From positions 1-64,000 of the forward strand of contig NZ_LNRZ01000013.1 in NCBI RefSeq assembly GCF_001468265.1: a stretch of 64,000 nt of DNA, written 5' to 3'. The translations under genes were made by a program, and so were the position numbers. This document shows positions 45,501-53,814 of the stretch, in pieces. The notes under the pieces are model-generated. The model was not told the origin of the DNA and ran no database searches. It saw nothing but the letters and a program-made list of their open reading frames with translations. Source of the DNA: Sphingopyxis sp. H050 (GTDB lineage Bacteria > Pseudomonadota > Alphaproteobacteria > Sphingomonadales > Sphingomonadaceae). Every line of letters begins with the position of its first letter. Within the stretch, counting starts at the first letter, position 1.

Positions 45501-45801
45501 GAATACGGGTATCGCCAGAGACTAGGGCAAGGAGCGAGGCAGACTTCGGCATCGAAAAGGTGAAGTCCCGGCCATAGTCGCGCGTCTCCGGATTGCTGAC
45601 CTGCGTACCGTCAGGCAATTTGCCGTCGAGGATTTTCTCGAACACGCCCGCCTCGACGGTTCCTGACAATCCGAGATCGCGGGAGCCCTCGCCCATCCAG
45701 ACCGACGCGGCCTCCGACTGTTCGGCCGTGTAATAATTGTCGTTCGCGAAATAGTCGGCGGCCTTACCGGGCGAATGGACGCGGCCGATCGAAACGGTCA
45801 T
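42553..45801 (-). CDS. traI: TraI, MobF relaxase-helicase
   Basis: A 1082-residue protein with the N-terminal MobF relaxase domain: active-site tyrosines Tyr17, Tyr23 and Tyr24 (YFANDNYY) and the metal-binding His cluster with His145, His156 and His158 (QSHIHAVIANL). The C-terminal SF1 helicase has Walker A GRAGAGKST at 508-516 and a DEASM box. It nicks oriT, stays bound to the 5' end and unwinds the strand for transfer. It is shorter than F TraI (1756) and nearer R388 TrwC in plan. Confidence 0.97.
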   Translation of the reverse strand: MTVSIGRVHSPGKAADYFANDNYYTAEQSEAASVWMGEGSRDLGLSGTVEAGVFEKILDGKLPDGTQVSNPETRDYGRDFTFSMPKSASLLALVSGDTRILAAHVQAVKETMAWAEKNLAEARVHVGGKDIAVRTGNLVYALFQHDTSRATDPQSHIHAVIANLTRLPERFRNPDRVDPKTGEVTSDHGWRAWHNGAMYRASATLSSMANAILREKLEGLGYKTELTGKHGAFEVLGPNGERINKEALDGFSKRGNDIKAKAEELGVHSPEGRRAITQRTRDAKLDAGDRTELAERWRDEARVYRYNGDQIYAMALAKSQERSSPIERGILAVSSAIRETRDRLVDYLKRPDDPLVDSGLAKLTRTPATARAQFATASAIRILSEREAVFSTADVVKTAIDLGEKGVTPDRVERRIAELVEKGEIVPETSQRFDKAVDMVTTREAIEQERRILKAMDTGAGDARPLMSADVAKTRLQELAAPRELNHEQLAAAIQIVSSPDRIVLVQGRAGAGKSTMLQPVAKAEAIDAAARVIGAEDTKAVLLTADMRGDAQALAFQNKMVADLRADTGMEARTVDSFIYSNEKFLTGEASPQALEARKAELAGTYLILDEASMISNERMDKLTAIANLMEVGRLAIIGDRKQLNPIDAGKSFSVMQARAIQDQLPVSEVNINMRQKTEDMRLVANLADAGNVRAAIAILGDRVIVSKDRITDAANAWLALPADDREKTTLLPSSRDGRAEANRIIQDGLKAEGTLKGEGRAFNVRETLQLTREEYRYARNWREAQFLEVGGRDNGLGLAKGDYRIERVFENGRVELRDMRGRKHRVEPMKIDPNGKLNRLKLSNEKRIEVHEGERIRWTDSDKRDGRGMINATIASIEKVSAEGIVVKLSDGELRELKNGDPMLKRMDLAYAINTHMAQGITNETVFSVMGARETNLSNARAFLVNHTRQQVDVRLFTDDKDKLVRQLENNRGDKTSALEAIGELNVEKILSGKDAQRDPGTDRDGGTASRASDLERKLDLGSMADVDAGSKGDNADRKTADTLGTGNSDDKGSGKPDTKAPAPAQREEPQLDRSKGLEL

Positions 45802-46484
45802 TTCGCACCTCGCCGGAGCTCGAGGTCCTGCATCATGCTTTCTATCGACAGCCGCGGTTCGGTCTCGGGCCAGAGCATAGGTTTGAGGCGAGCCGTAGAC
45901 GGGCCGAGCCAGACCATGCGCACAGCCTGGGCAGCGAGGCGACGTCCGAGCTCACTCGCATACATGGACTCAGCCGCCGCGATCTGGGCGGCGATTGACC
46001 ATCCGTCGAGAAGTCCCCACTGCCCGTCGGCCGCGATTGCCCACCCCAGGATGAGCATCTCGAGAACAAACGCCCGATCGGCCATACAGAGTGCACAGAC
46101 AATGCCCCTCGGCCGAGTCAGCACGCCGTGCTCGTCGAAAACGGCCGACCATTCCTCGATATGCTGCAATGCCATTCGGGCCGCGGAAAGATGAGCCGCG
46201 CGGAGATCGTCGCGTCTTTTACCTTCGGGATGCTCCGCCAAATCGAACGGCGGCGAAAAGATCAACGATATGGCCGCGACGGTTCCACTGGTCGAGGTGG
46301 CGCGCTGCTGAAGCTCGATCGCCGGCGCGATCGCCGCTCGAGCTGCATTGTCCGCGGCGCAATCTGACAGTCGAAGTGCCTGGGCGCCGGCGCCGAGCCA
46401 TTCAATTCGCCGACCTGCATCGGCATGTTCGGCAAATCGACTCTGCAGCTGCGCGAGATCTTCGAGCTGTGAGAATCCGATCAT
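45798..46484 (-). CDS. Hypothetical protein upstream of traI
   Basis: A 228-residue soluble protein from the ATG at 46484. It contains a Cys pair in IVCALCMADRAFVLEM and long Ala-rich helical stretches. The stop overlaps the traI start (ATGA), so it is translated with the relaxase. It may be an accessory relaxosome protein, but no family was recognised. Confidence 0.65.
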   Translation of the reverse strand: MIGFSQLEDLAQLQSRFAEHADAGRRIEWLGAGAQALRLSDCAADNAARAAIAPAIELQQRATSTSGTVAAISLIFSPPFDLAEHPEGKRRDDLRAAHLSAARMALQHIEEWSAVFDEHGVLTRPRGIVCALCMADRAFVLEMLILGWAIAADGQWGLLDGWSIAAQIAAAESMYASELGRRLAAQAVRMVWLGPSTARLKPMLWPETEPRLSIESMMQDLELRRGAK

Positions 46485-46497
46485 GACCCGCACCCCG

Positions 46498-46686
46498 TCA
46501 TTGCTTCGGACCTTTCCAGTCCGCAACAGGATGGCCCAGATGCCACTTGCCACACCGGTCGCATTCATAGGGCTGCAGCAGTCCGATCTTTCGCCGGCGA
46601 TCCTTGTGAGGGGCAAAGCGACTTTTGCACGCGCGCATCAGGAGTATCTTTGCGGTTCTCGCCGCGACGGCCGTTCGCCACCTCAC
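46498..46686 (-). CDS. Small zinc-ribbon-like protein
   Basis: A 62-residue basic protein from a GTG at 46686 (an ATG at 46731 gives a longer form). It contains YECDRCGKWHLGH near its C-terminus, a half zinc ribbon seen in many small plasmid proteins. It sits 51 bp after traD on the same strand and 13 bp before the next gene. Confidence 0.5.
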   Translation of the reverse strand: MRWRTAVAARTAKILLMRACKSRFAPHKDRRRKIGLLQPYECDRCGKWHLGHPVADWKGPKQ

Positions 46687-46737
46687 CAACCCGGGGCAGA
46701 GCGGACTTGGCGGAAGAGGCGAACAGCTCATGGTCGC

Positions 46738-49128
46738 TCAATCCATATCCATGTCGAGATCGTCGCTGCCGCGCGCCATGCCGTCGGCGCCAAGCTCCGC
46801 GCCGCCGGCGCGGCGCTGATCGGTCTCGCCAAAATCCATACGGGATTCACGACGGGCCAGCTCGCCGCCCTTTTCTTCCACGGGATCTTTCGAACCGCGA
46901 AGCTGCTCCCTGTTGGCGAGGGCATCCTGCTGGCCGCTGCCCCCCGTGCCGGCATTGCGAGGCGTGGTCACCCTCGGATGGTCATCGTCGATCGAACGCT
47001 TCGCGAGCGAGCCGCTGGCGGTGCCTTTTTCGGTTGCCCCCGTCGTCGCGATCTGCCCACCAACCTGGGAACGACGTACATCGAGGACGTCGCGCGCGCG
47101 AAGCTCTCGCCCATCCTGCAGGTGCGAAATCTCACGGCGATCTTCCCGATCTGCTTCCGGTTCAACGCCGGGTTCGGGTCGATCGGCTGCAATGTCCGGT
47201 CCACCCCCTTCTTCCCCGGTCTCGTCGTCATCATCGTCGTCGACGGGAAGAATGTCCGGCGGTGGTTCGGCTTCGATGAAGCCCTCGGCAACAGCGGGAA
47301 AACCGACGTAGGGGAACGACACCAAGGCGGAAGGAAACTTCTCCGGGAAGCGGATATAGGCATTCAGATTGGGGAGGCTGGTGATGTCGTCGGCGATCAC
47401 CAGTGCCTCTTCCTTGGTGGTAGGCGAGATGGTCGAAGCGTCACGGGTCTGGTGCGCGCCATAGCTATAGGACTCGTCCATTGTGCGGACCTTCCGGAAC
47501 CCGATAAGCCGCGAGCATTCTTCTGCGGTCTCCCGCTCCTTGACGCGAAGAATGACATTCGTGTTCGCCAGACTGATGATATTCTGCGCGCCATCGTCGC
47601 CGTAGGTTTTGCGCAGACCCGCAAAGTTATGCAGTCCGAGCAAGAAGGCACCGCCAAAGCTGCGGGCCGTCTGCAGTCCCCGTTCGAGCGCGGGTAGCTG
47701 GTGAAGCGCTGCCAACTCGTCGAAGATAAACCAGGTACGAAGTTGCCGCGTATGCTTTAGGGTCATGATCGTATTGATCGCGATGTTCATCCAGAGTGTG
47801 AGGAGCGACCGCGACATATCGAGGTGGGCGTATTGCGCCGTGATGAAGAGGATGGAGGCTTCCCCATTGTCCCGCTTGATCCAGTCCTTGATCGAGAATT
47901 GTTCGCCGCCGTCGGGCAGGAACCGAATGGCTTCCGCGTTGGCGTTGAGCACCGCACGGATCGATTGCGCCATCTTTGTGGCATCCGGCGATACGAGCGG
48001 CTCGGCTACCGTCCCCATCAAACTGGCGTAAATCTTCTTGAGGTTTGCCTTCAGCAGTTCGTCGCAAAGATGCTTGTTGGTGCCGCGTCCCTTCTTGCGC
48101 AGATTGTCGCACATCTCGACGAGCAGCGTGCGCGCCGCCTTCTCCCAGAAGCCGCCATCGGAACCATGATCCGCCGGGATAAGCGCGGACGCCGCGTTCA
48201 CCAGCTCGCTGCGCGAATGGCAGTCGTTGAACAACGACCAGGACTCGCAGCGTGCATCGTTGAGGTTCAAAACGAAGTCGCGCTCGGGATCATAGAAGGC
48301 TTCCATATAGTGCCCCGTCAGGTCGAACAGGACGCATCGATCGCCTCGCTCGATCGCCTGGGCCACGACCTGCCGGATGAGCGTTGTCTTCCCTGTACCG
48401 GTCGTACCGGTGAGCATGACATGGCTTTGTTCGAAGCCGTAGGGGAACGGCAGGGTCGCAATCTTGTACGGCAAAATCACCCCGGCCTCTTTCCGCTGGG
48501 CGATCGGCAACGCCTCGACCTGCGCCAGCGTAAGATCGGGAAAGGCTTCCTTCGCGCGAGCGCGAACGCGCTCAAGGTTGTGACGATCGAGCATCATCTT
48601 GAGGACGTCATATTCGACGATCTCAACCCCGCGTTCGTGGTGATCGGCGAGGATAGATTCGCCCCGCTCGCGGGCCCATGGAATGAACCACCATGCAAAG
48701 GTGCCGGCGCCGATCGTCGCGAAGATGAAGCTCCCGAACAATGCGTTCATGAGCTTTGCCCATGCAATCTGGACGTCAGGTATATAGGATACGTAACCCA
48801 TATAGGTTTGGTAGATGCTGCCGTCCCGAAGCGTCACGTTCGCGCGCTTCATTTCGTCGAGCCCGATGAAATCCCACGTCGCAGCGAGCGCCTTTGTTCC
48901 GAGCATCTGGAACTCATAGTCGTCGAGGATGAGGGTGAGTTTCAGCCACAAGAATGCGGCGAGCAGCCCGAACCATACGAACAGCGGAACGCGCGCGCCG
49001 CGCCACCACATCGAGAACTGGTGGCCGATAAGCTGAGAGCCGCGTGTGAAGTTTCCGGAGTTGCGATTGGCTTCACCGTGGCTCGACCAGGCGCGCGGAT
49101 GTTTGGGGCGCGAGTGCTTATCCGCCAT
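46738..49128 (-). CDS. traD: TraD, type IV coupling protein
   Basis: A 796-residue inner-membrane ATPase from the ATG at 49128. Two transmembrane helices (about 47-68 and 130-150) precede the motor domain, with Walker A GTTGTGKTT at 241-249 and a Walker B-like FIFDELAALHQ further on. The C-terminal about 230 residues are acidic and disordered (VDDDDDDETGEE), as in F TraD, whose tail contacts TraM. It passes the TraI-bound strand to the T4SS channel. The start overlaps the RHH gene by 11 nt. Confidence 0.96.
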   Translation of the reverse strand: MADKHSRPKHPRAWSSHGEANRNSGNFTRGSQLIGHQFSMWWRGARVPLFVWFGLLAAFLWLKLTLILDDYEFQMLGTKALAATWDFIGLDEMKRANVTLRDGSIYQTYMGYVSYIPDVQIAWAKLMNALFGSFIFATIGAGTFAWWFIPWARERGESILADHHERGVEIVEYDVLKMMLDRHNLERVRARAKEAFPDLTLAQVEALPIAQRKEAGVILPYKIATLPFPYGFEQSHVMLTGTTGTGKTTLIRQVVAQAIERGDRCVLFDLTGHYMEAFYDPERDFVLNLNDARCESWSLFNDCHSRSELVNAASALIPADHGSDGGFWEKAARTLLVEMCDNLRKKGRGTNKHLCDELLKANLKKIYASLMGTVAEPLVSPDATKMAQSIRAVLNANAEAIRFLPDGGEQFSIKDWIKRDNGEASILFITAQYAHLDMSRSLLTLWMNIAINTIMTLKHTRQLRTWFIFDELAALHQLPALERGLQTARSFGGAFLLGLHNFAGLRKTYGDDGAQNIISLANTNVILRVKERETAEECSRLIGFRKVRTMDESYSYGAHQTRDASTISPTTKEEALVIADDITSLPNLNAYIRFPEKFPSALVSFPYVGFPAVAEGFIEAEPPPDILPVDDDDDDETGEEGGGPDIAADRPEPGVEPEADREDRREISHLQDGRELRARDVLDVRRSQVGGQIATTGATEKGTASGSLAKRSIDDDHPRVTTPRNAGTGGSGQQDALANREQLRGSKDPVEEKGGELARRESRMDFGETDQRRAGGAELGADGMARGSDDLDMDMD

Positions 49129-49396
49129 GATGGCGGTCCAATCGCGCATCGACGGTTGCGAGGAACTCGTCGCGCCGATCCGGGGCGTTCTTCTTGACCC
49201 ATTCGTCAGCAACCAGCTGCGTATATTCGCAGATGATTGCCATGCGCTGGGGGTCGAATGCTTTTCCCGCCTTGACGTCGAAATAGAGCTGAAGCGCATC
49301 CCGAACGAGGCGCGCTGCGGGGATCGAATTTGACTCACACCACGAAGCGACCGCTTTGGCCAACTCCGGAGTGAATCTGACAGTAATACGCTCCAA
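49118..49396 (-). CDS. Ribbon-helix-helix protein, candidate relaxosome/regulatory factor
   Basis: A 92-residue protein from TTG at 49396, which has GGAGGG four nt upstream; the longer frame to 49528 lacks such a site. The start LERITVRFTPELAKAV is a classic ribbon-helix-helix strand and first helix, followed by PAARLVRDALQLYF. RHH proteins of this size (TraY, TrwA, MobC types) bind oriT and self-regulate. A set of four repeated sites lies 121 bp upstream. Confidence 0.8.
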   Translation of the reverse strand: MERITVRFTPELAKAVASWCESNSIPAARLVRDALQLYFDVKAGKAFDPQRMAIICEYTQLVADEWVKKNAPDRRDEFLATVDARLDRHHGG

Positions 49397-49516
49397 CCGT
49401 CCCTCCGATGGTGGACGGTTGGTGGGTTCCTGAGTGCGAAGGCAGGACGCGCATCTTCTAGCGCGAGGCGCCTGGAGGGTCAAGGTTTCGCGGGGGACCA
49501 AATAGCCACGGCATAC

Positions 49517-49740
49517 TTTGGCAGACACAGGGGGCCGATTAACCGACGTTAATTCAATGGGTTATGACTGTCAGCCAAACGGCAGCCTGCATTGTCAGCC
49601 GTTTGGCAGACCGGGCAGACGTTTGGCTGACGCCAATTATAGGAGTTAAATCAATATGTTATGCCAACACAAAATTGCGGCTCGCCGCATACCGTGTGCA
49701 TCTCAGAATGAGATATCCCCGAAGCGGGTTTCTCATTCTG
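49517..49740. promoter_or_regulatory. Candidate oriT / RHH operator region
   Basis: Four copies of TTTGGC(A/T)GAC: 49517-49526 (+), 49570-49579 (-), 49602-49611 (+) and 49622-49631 (+). Copies 2 and 4 form a 12-bp inverted repeat (GTCAGCCAAACG / CGTTTGGCTGAC). About 70 bp further is a 10-bp inverted repeat CAGAATGAGA / TCTCATTCTG (49704-49740). Position between the RHH-traD-traI operon and an oppositely oriented small gene is right for an oriT, but no known nic site was recognised. Confidence 0.5.
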
Positions 49741-50012
49741 CTTATCGAAGAGAATTCGGGCGTAGCCCGTCAGTTTGCCTGCACCTGGGCACATCGTGCC
49801 CGGTTCGGGCATGAGAGATTCGATCTGCGTGAGGCGTCAGCCTCGGCAGACATTTGCCGATCGTGAGACCGGAACGGTCGATGCGATCGGTGAGGATCGT
49901 TCGGTTGAACGATGCCGAACGGGTTCCGGACTGGAACCCCGACAAGGATCAGCCGGCCTGACGGATGACGGATTGATTGCGACACCTGTGGGAGCAATCG
50001 CCAAAAGACGTA

Positions 50013-50075
50013 TTGCGCTTTTGGGAGCGCGAAGCGCGAACCCAAAACGCTGGCGTAGCGCGCCCAAAACGCAAT
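50013..50075. repeat. CCCAAAACGC repeat cluster
   Basis: Two direct copies of CCCAAAACGC (50041-50050 and 50063-50072) and an inverted near-copy GCGCTTTTGGG (50015-50025) with GCGCGAAGCGCG between. In the non-coding 49397-50240 gap, which otherwise has no supported gene. It may be part of oriT or a binding array for the small protein encoded just downstream. Confidence 0.5.
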
Positions 50076-50240
50076 TCACTTTGACGCCGGGGGCGATCAA
50101 ACCGGAACGCTATCGGGTACAATATGAGTTCGCTGGAGTGGCCAGCGTTGAGTTTCTGACGGTTCCTATATGGGACTGGAATTTCATCGTCATCGTGATA
50201 GCAATGGGCGCAATGAGAACCGCTGAAAAGGAAAGAAGAC

Positions 50241-50501
50241 ATGCCAAGAGCCAAGAAGATCGAGGGCAATCTGGACGCGATTACCGCTAAGCGAGAGGCG
50301 TTGGAAGCGGAGCTTGCGGAAGTAACGAAGGCCGAACGCCGCGCTCGCGAGGCGGAGCTCGATGCTGGCCGCGATGTGCTGCTTGGTGCGCTCACTAAAG
50401 TGAAGATCGCTCGCATGGACCGGAGCGTAGCGACGGTCATTGCGAAAGCGATCGACAAGCATGGACCGACGAAGATTGCGGAAGCTCTCTCGGCACTTTG
50501 A
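50241..50501 (+). CDS. Small coiled-coil protein, TraC/MobC-like
   Basis: An 86-residue protein: MPRAKKIEGNLDAITAKREA opens a coiled coil rich in Glu, Ala and Arg, followed by a short C-terminal domain ending IAKAIDKHGPTKIAEALSAL. Accessory relaxosome proteins such as Ti TraC have a similar plan, and the gene lies next to the repeat-rich region. GAAAGGAAAG-type ribosome site is present. Role is inference. Confidence 0.65.
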   Translation: MPRAKKIEGNLDAITAKREALEAELAEVTKAERRAREAELDAGRDVLLGALTKVKIARMDRSVATVIAKAIDKHGPTKIAEALSAL

Positions 50502-50711
50502 AGCGGTCGGCGATGCGCAGGTCGCGAGCGAAGCAAGCGACAAGCGAGGCGATCGTTCGGCGGCTTCGCGTTGGACGCGTGCAACACGATCCGCGAGCAT
50601 TTGTCTGCGATGCGCTGTCCGCCGGCGTAGCTCGGCGGCAAGCGAGCAGAATGTGGATCGGTGCAGCACATAAAGGAACCGCCGCCAGTGCAGCGGCGGT
50701 TCCGTCGGCGC

Positions 50712-50942
50712 TCAGTGCGCCGTGAAGCAAAGCTGCTCGTATCGGAAATCGAGTTCCATTTCGGTCTCTGCCAGTGTCTCGGCAAGATGATCCTCTTGCA
50801 TCGAGATCAATCGGCAATCCTCGATCGTCATCGAGTTCCAGTCGATCATGTCCGCGAAAAATTCGGTGCGATCTATCTGCCGGCTGATTGAACGTGCGGC
50901 GCTTTCGAGATGAGCGATGCGTGCGTTGATTGCGAGTTCCAT
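50712..50942 (-). CDS. Small acidic helical protein
   Basis: A 76-residue protein from the ATG at 50942, preceded by AAAGGAGGAC. Mostly helical and acidic (QEDHLAETLAETEMELDF). The open frame continues upstream but protein-like sequence begins here. No family recognised. Confidence 0.6.
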   Translation of the reverse strand: MELAINARIAHLESAARSISRQIDRTEFFADMIDWNSMTIEDCRLISMQEDHLAETLAETEMELDFRYEQLCFTAH

Positions 50943-51388
50943 GATTGTCCTCCTTTGAAGCCTGTCGATGACAACGTCTCGGGGAGCTGGGGCGCCGTTC
51001 CGGTCAAGGACGGCGAAGCCGCCGCGCAGCGGGGAGTGGGGGAACCGATTTTTCTGAAGGAAAAATTGGGGGGACCGCTCATCCTTGACGGGGACGGTGA
51101 CGCGGCTCCATGCTGAGTCTACAACAACAGATAAATTTCCTTTCGTCCGATCGCGACGGTGCAGCACTGCGATCGGCGATGCGCTGGTTGCGAGCGAAGC
51201 AATGCAACGAGCGAGCCGATCGCACGGAAGCGCGAAACCAATACCGGTGATGTCGAATTGATTGACGGCGATGCGAACCGGCGGGCCTTGTCCCGCCGTA
51301 AGCGAGGCGTCCAGTCGCGCGCGGGGAGCAAAGCGAAAGGGCCGGAAAGTTCCGGCCCTCGCTTGTGGTTTCGATAGCAGTCTGTGGG
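50943..51388. other. Gene-poor gap with a diverged copy of an upstream segment
   Basis: No supported gene. The stretch 51173-51222 is a diverged copy of 50507-50555 (GGCGATGCGC, then GCGAGCGAAGCAA, then GCGA..GATCG). The rest shows nothing clear. Confidence 0.4.
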
Positions 51389-51532
51389 TCAATGGCGGGT
51401 CGTTGATCCTGCAGCGATGTCGGCCGTGAAGTCGAACATCGGCTGTTCGTCGGGATCGTCGAAGTTCAGCTCCATCTGATCCGCTGCGTCGTAGTCCAAA
51501 GCACGATAGGCGTCGTAGAGTTCGGGTTCCAT
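51389..51532 (-). CDS. Very small acidic protein
   Basis: A 47-residue protein, MEPELYDAYRALDYDAADQM..., from the ATG at 51532 with GGAGACGC before it. Strongly acidic with DFTADIAAG near the end. It lies 52 bp after ssb on the same strand and is probably in its operon. Confidence 0.55.
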   Translation of the reverse strand: MEPELYDAYRALDYDAADQMELNFDDPDEQPMFDFTADIAAGSTTRH

Positions 51533-51584
51533 GATGCGTCTCCTGAGAAGACTGAAGGGGCGGCCGAGACCGCCCCCGGGATGG

Positions 51585-51944
51585 TCAGAAGGGGACGTTG
51601 TCGTCCTGGTCGTCATCGTCGCGATCTGCGGGTGCGTCGCCGTTCTTGATGATGGTGGCCATCCGGTCGGCGATGAGGTCGACCGTGTAGTGGCGGGTGC
51701 CGTCGGCTTCGTAGCTGTTCTGGCGGACGCGTCCGGTGATGTGAACCAGGTCGCCCTTGCCGATCTTCGCGGCCCGTTCGTTCAGCTTGCCGAAGAAGGT
51801 GACGCGGTTCCAGTGGGTGTCGTCCTTCCAGCTATCACCGTCCTTGCGGGGGTAGTTGCTGGCGATGTCGATGTGGGTGACTTTCTCTTTGGCGTCGACT
51901 TTGCCGACGCGGCCGATGATGCGAAATTCAGCGATGTTCTGCAT
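51585..51944 (-). CDS. ssb: Single-stranded DNA-binding protein
   Basis: A 119-residue protein with an OB fold. Family blocks IGRVGKVDAKEKVTHIDIAS, WNRVTFFGKLNERAAKIGKGD and VHITGRVRQNSYEADG are present, and it ends in an acidic tip DDDDQDDNVPF, the partner-binding end of SSB. Many conjugative plasmids carry ssb to support incoming single strand. A strong Shine-Dalgarno (CCAAGGAGAT) precedes the ATG. A structured RNA motif lies 58-151 nt upstream of the start. Confidence 0.95.
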   Translation of the reverse strand: MQNIAEFRIIGRVGKVDAKEKVTHIDIASNYPRKDGDSWKDDTHWNRVTFFGKLNERAAKIGKGDLVHITGRVRQNSYEADGTRHYTVDLIADRMATIIKNGDAPADRDDDDQDDNVPF

Positions 51945-52001
51945 GATGTATCTCCTTGGGTGGTGTCGTTGCTGACGCACTTCGAGGAGGCGGCCGCTCG
52001 C

Positions 52002-52095
52002 CGCGGGCAAGCTGAAAAACGGAGGGTCCACGAAGTGGAAACCGTAGGCGCGCAGCGCCGGTTTTCTGCTTGAGGGCTGACAAGCCCGTCCCGCA
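52002..52095 (-). ncRNA. Structured RNA motif upstream of ssb (copy 1)
   Basis: On the minus strand an outer stem GCGGG/CCCGC encloses hairpin GGGCT..AGCCC, a long pairing AAGC and GAAAA with TTTTC and GCTT, hairpin CGC..GCG and hairpin CCAC..GTGG. Copy 2 near 57.3 kb keeps the single-stranded linkers (TCAAGCAGAAAACCGG, CCTACGG) while all four hairpin arms change in a compensatory way. Position in the ssb 5' region suggests a cis-regulatory RNA. I do not recognise it as a named family. Confidence 0.65.
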
Positions 52096-52452
52096 ATAGG
52101 CGGGCGAGCTGCCTACGTGCGTCAGACAGCAACGAGACGGCCCAAGGAGATGGGCAGCAACTCGACTTTCGTATTGGACGCCTCGTGCTCGAGGTCGATG
52201 GCATGAAGGTCGCACGTTCCGTCGCCGGTCGCCCTATGGAGAGATGTTCAGCGGGACGCTTCAGAAACCGATTGCCCCCGGCGATCGTCGAACCTAGATC
52301 CGCGATCGGGCGTCGTGGTGCCCTTCCCCTCCCCGGCCTACGCCATCAGCTTCACCAAGCAGGGTCTGGAGCTTTCGGTCGGCTATTCCGAACGGTGGGT
52401 GGGATAGATACGGCGCTGGATCACATAGCCGAAGACGTCTTGGAGCCTGACC
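52096..52452. other. Gene-poor gap upstream of the ssb RNA motif
   Basis: About 357 bp with no convincing gene in either strand. It probably holds the promoter for the RNA motif and ssb on the minus strand. Confidence 0.4.
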
Positions 52453-52887
52453 TCAGTCCATTAGGTCGTTGAGGGCGATTGCTTCCGGCGGCGCTTTGGC
52501 GGTCCGGAGGCTCCGGACGGCTTCGTTGCTCAGTTCCTCGGGAGAGAGTGCAATATGCTGGCGGTTGCGATCATGCGCGATACCGCGCAGCGCCATGAAG
52601 AAACCAAATGACCCCACGCCGCCCGAGTAGGCGCAAAAGAGGCCCATGCCGTATGCGCTATGTGCCGCGATGGTGTAGATAGCCAGGGGCATCAACACGA
52701 AAGAGGCGAGACCTGTAATCCATGCGAGGAGCCACGTAACTCGGCGGACGAAGCGAAGCCAGCGAGGATCGTCGTCGAATTCGAACGACGGCTCCAGCGA
52801 CAGCCAGAAGAATTGGGTCGCTTCGTCGGGCACGGTGACAAACAATGTGCGTGCGATCCGACCGGCAAGGTTCCTGACTGTAATCAT
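52453..52887 (-). CDS. Hypothetical membrane protein
   Basis: A 144-residue protein from the ATG at 52887 with GGGGAGACG before it. Two hydrophobic segments (about 52-75 and 82-102) lie between polar ends; the C-terminus ends ALNDLMD. No family recognised. It follows the relBE pair on the same strand. Confidence 0.6.
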   Translation of the reverse strand: MITVRNLAGRIARTLFVTVPDEATQFFWLSLEPSFEFDDDPRWLRFVRRVTWLLAWITGLASFVLMPLAIYTIAAHSAYGMGLFCAYSGGVGSFGFFMALRGIAHDRNRQHIALSPEELSNEAVRSLRTAKAPPEAIALNDLMD

Positions 52888-52915
52888 TTGGCGTCTCCCC
52901 GTTCCGATTTTCGGA

Positions 52916-53185
52916 TCATCGGCGGTATACATCGCTGCGATGTCCTATGGTAAGAACAAGGACCACCAGTTTGCCATCTTCAATTTCGCAGATGATCCGA
53001 AAATCCCCGACACGATAGCGCCACAAGCCTGCCAGCGGCCCTTGAAGCGCTTTGCCCGTTGACCTCGGGCCCTCGCCATCGGCGACACGCTCGCGAAGAA
53101 AACTGATGATACGCTGGGCCGCTTGCCGGTCCAGCTTCTTCAGCGACTTTTCCGCCGCGCCAGAAAGTTCAATTGTCCAAGCCAA
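52916..53185 (-). CDS. relE: RelE/ParE-family toxin
   Basis: An 89-residue toxin: [43 protein letters not shown] and [13 protein letters not shown] are the family blocks, with a basic C-terminus (HRSDVYRR). RelE-type members cut mRNA on the ribosome; ParE members hit gyrase. Start is TTG at 53185, inside the antitoxin's last codons; a longer form begins at 53260 in another context. Forms a pair with the upstream antitoxin. Confidence 0.9.
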   Translation of the reverse strand: MAWTIELSGAAEKSLKKLDRQAAQRIISFLRERVADGEGPRSTGKALQGPLAGLWRYRVGDFRIICEIEDGKLVVLVLTIGHRSDVYRR

Positions 53186-53396
53186 GACGGCGCTCCACGT
53201 CGTCGAGGCTGGAGATGGTTTCGCGGCCCGCCCGAATGTCTTCAACAACCTTGGCGGCAAGGTAATAGTCTTCCATGTCCTCGATGCTGCGCTCGATCAT
53301 CTCGCGGATGTAATAGGCTTTGGTCCGACCGGTCAGGTCGGCCAGCCGATCAAGCCGACCCTCGGTTTCAGCATCGAGTCTTACGGATGTTGCCAT
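53169..53396 (-). CDS. relB: RelB/RHH antitoxin
   Basis: A 75-residue protein with an N-terminal ribbon-helix-helix ([20 protein letters not shown], then [17 protein letters not shown]), typical of the DNA-binding antitoxins paired with RelE/ParE, and a C-terminal toxin-binding tail. It overlaps the toxin gene by 17 nt. The pair would stabilise the plasmid. Confidence 0.9.
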   Translation of the reverse strand: MATSVRLDAETEGRLDRLADLTGRTKAYYIREMIERSIEDMEDYYLAAKVVEDIRAGRETISSLDDVERRLGLDN

Positions 53397-53553
53397 GATG
53401 GCGCTCCTGTTTGAATAGATGTATTCACAGTATCACAATCGATGCAGGGAAGAAAGCGGGAACTCGGCAAGCGATCGAGAAACTGCCCGCGTGCGGGCTG
53501 GATCACGGCATGAGGGCTCGGCCCTCTACGCCGGGATCCACTGCCGGCGACGA

Positions 53554-53814
53554 CTAGTCGAACAGCCGCCCGACCAGCTCGGCGCCGTCGTCCTTCAGCA
53601 AGATGACATCGCGAAACTGTGCGGGGGTCAGGCGCTGCGAGCTTCCATCGCCGAACCGGAGATCGTGCGTATCGAAGGCTTTGCGATACTCGTAGATTCC
53701 GAACGTCGGTTTGATGAAGTTCCAATGGCGAGCGAGCGCCGAGCCGGGCTTGACGAGTGCAATACATTCGATGTCTTTCGCCGGACGCTCAACGGGAGAT
53801 TTAGGCTTCGGCAT
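53554..53814 (-). CDS. Hypothetical protein
   Basis: An 86-residue protein, MPKPKSPVERPAKDIE..., with FGIYEYRKAFDTHDLRF in its middle. No family recognised. The 5' side faces a non-coding gap, the 3' side is about 160 bp from the relB start. Confidence 0.55.
   Translation of the reverse strand: MPKPKSPVERPAKDIECIALVKPGSALARHWNFIKPTFGIYEYRKAFDTHDLRFGDGSSQRLTPAQFRDVILLKDDGAELVGRLFD

Noticed and set aside
46348..49197. Plus-strand frames of 449 and 457 residues opposite traD
   Set aside because: Antisense to traD, with no motifs and no ribosome site.
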